Shown here piece by piece: positions 5,348 through 5,399 of a stretch of 5,399 nt of DNA; the first letter of the stretch is position 1; each line of letters opens with the position of its first letter. The translations under genes were made by a program, and so were the position numbers. The stretch is from JAKAWM01 sp049966695 (lineage in GTDB: Bacteria > Actinomycetota > Acidimicrobiia > Acidimicrobiales > Palsa-688), in NCBI GenBank assembly GCA_049966695.1, contig JBMFUG010000126.1:1-5399 (forward strand), read 5' to 3'. The notes below the pieces were generated by a model. That model worked only from the letters and a program-made list of their open reading frames with translations. It made no database searches and was not told the DNA's origin.

Positions 5348-5398
5348 AGCTCATGGCGACAAAACTCGTGCGGCGTGAGGCACGTGCGCCATTGTCGC
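5333..5398. repeat. GCGACAAAACT repeats in direct and inverted orientation
   Basis: GCGACAAAACT occurs at 5333-5343 and again at 5356-5366, 23 bases apart. TTGTCGC at 5392-5398 is the inverted partner of GCGACAA at 5356-5362 and is cut by the window edge. Between the inverted arms, CGTGC (5367-5371) can pair with GCACG (5380-5384), so 5356-5398 can fold as a nested hairpin. This may be part of a dispersed extragenic repeat, an integration scar beside the tRNA, or a terminator; the sequence alone does not decide. Confidence 0.5.
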
Positions 5399-5399
5399 G

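Noticed and set aside
5328..5399. CRISPR array after the tRNA
   Set aside because: Only an 11-base repeat in two direct copies and one short inverted copy is present; the repeat and spacer lengths do not fit and no cas gene is visible.

Overview
The window comes from a high-GC bacterium, probably a Gram-positive actinobacterium. This rests on the GC-rich coding sequence, GTG and ATG starts behind purine-rich ribosome sites, stop/start overlaps, and strong hairpins without a T-tract. TTA leucine codons occur in ordinary metabolic genes, which argues against Streptomyces-like genera. The genus cannot be fixed from this sequence.

Positions 1-2990 are the end of a tightly coupled catabolic operon on the + strand. 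It holds the C-terminal part of a DeoC/LsrF-type class I aldolase, a FucI/AraA-fold sugar isomerase, a non-glycolytic type triosephosphate isomerase (TIM), and a YjbQ/UPF0047 protein. Each gene starts inside the stop codon of the one before (ATGA, GTGA, ATGA). The likely logic is aldose-ketose isomerization, aldol cleavage by a Schiff-base lysine, then interconversion of the triose- or tetrose-phosphate products. The substrate, the kinase and the transporter cannot be seen and may lie upstream of the window.

Positions 2991-4073 are about 1.1 kb without an intact gene. The stretch holds two hairpins after yjbQ (the second a 13-bp perfect stem), a 12-bp palindrome, a two-copy 21-bp tandem repeat that resembles a tandem operator, and at 3539-3916 a decayed, internally deleted transposase that I read as IS5-family. 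Positions 4074-4850 encode a complete DeoR-family repressor, the natural candidate regulator for the sugar operon.

Positions 4851-5399 are non-coding apart from a complete tRNA-Ser(GCU) with encoded CCA at 5233-5325. A large hairpin terminator follows deoR. Further hairpins, a 14-bp palindrome and a pair of competing inverted repeats lie before the tRNA. Two direct copies and one partial inverted copy of GCGACAAAACT follow the tRNA to the window edge.
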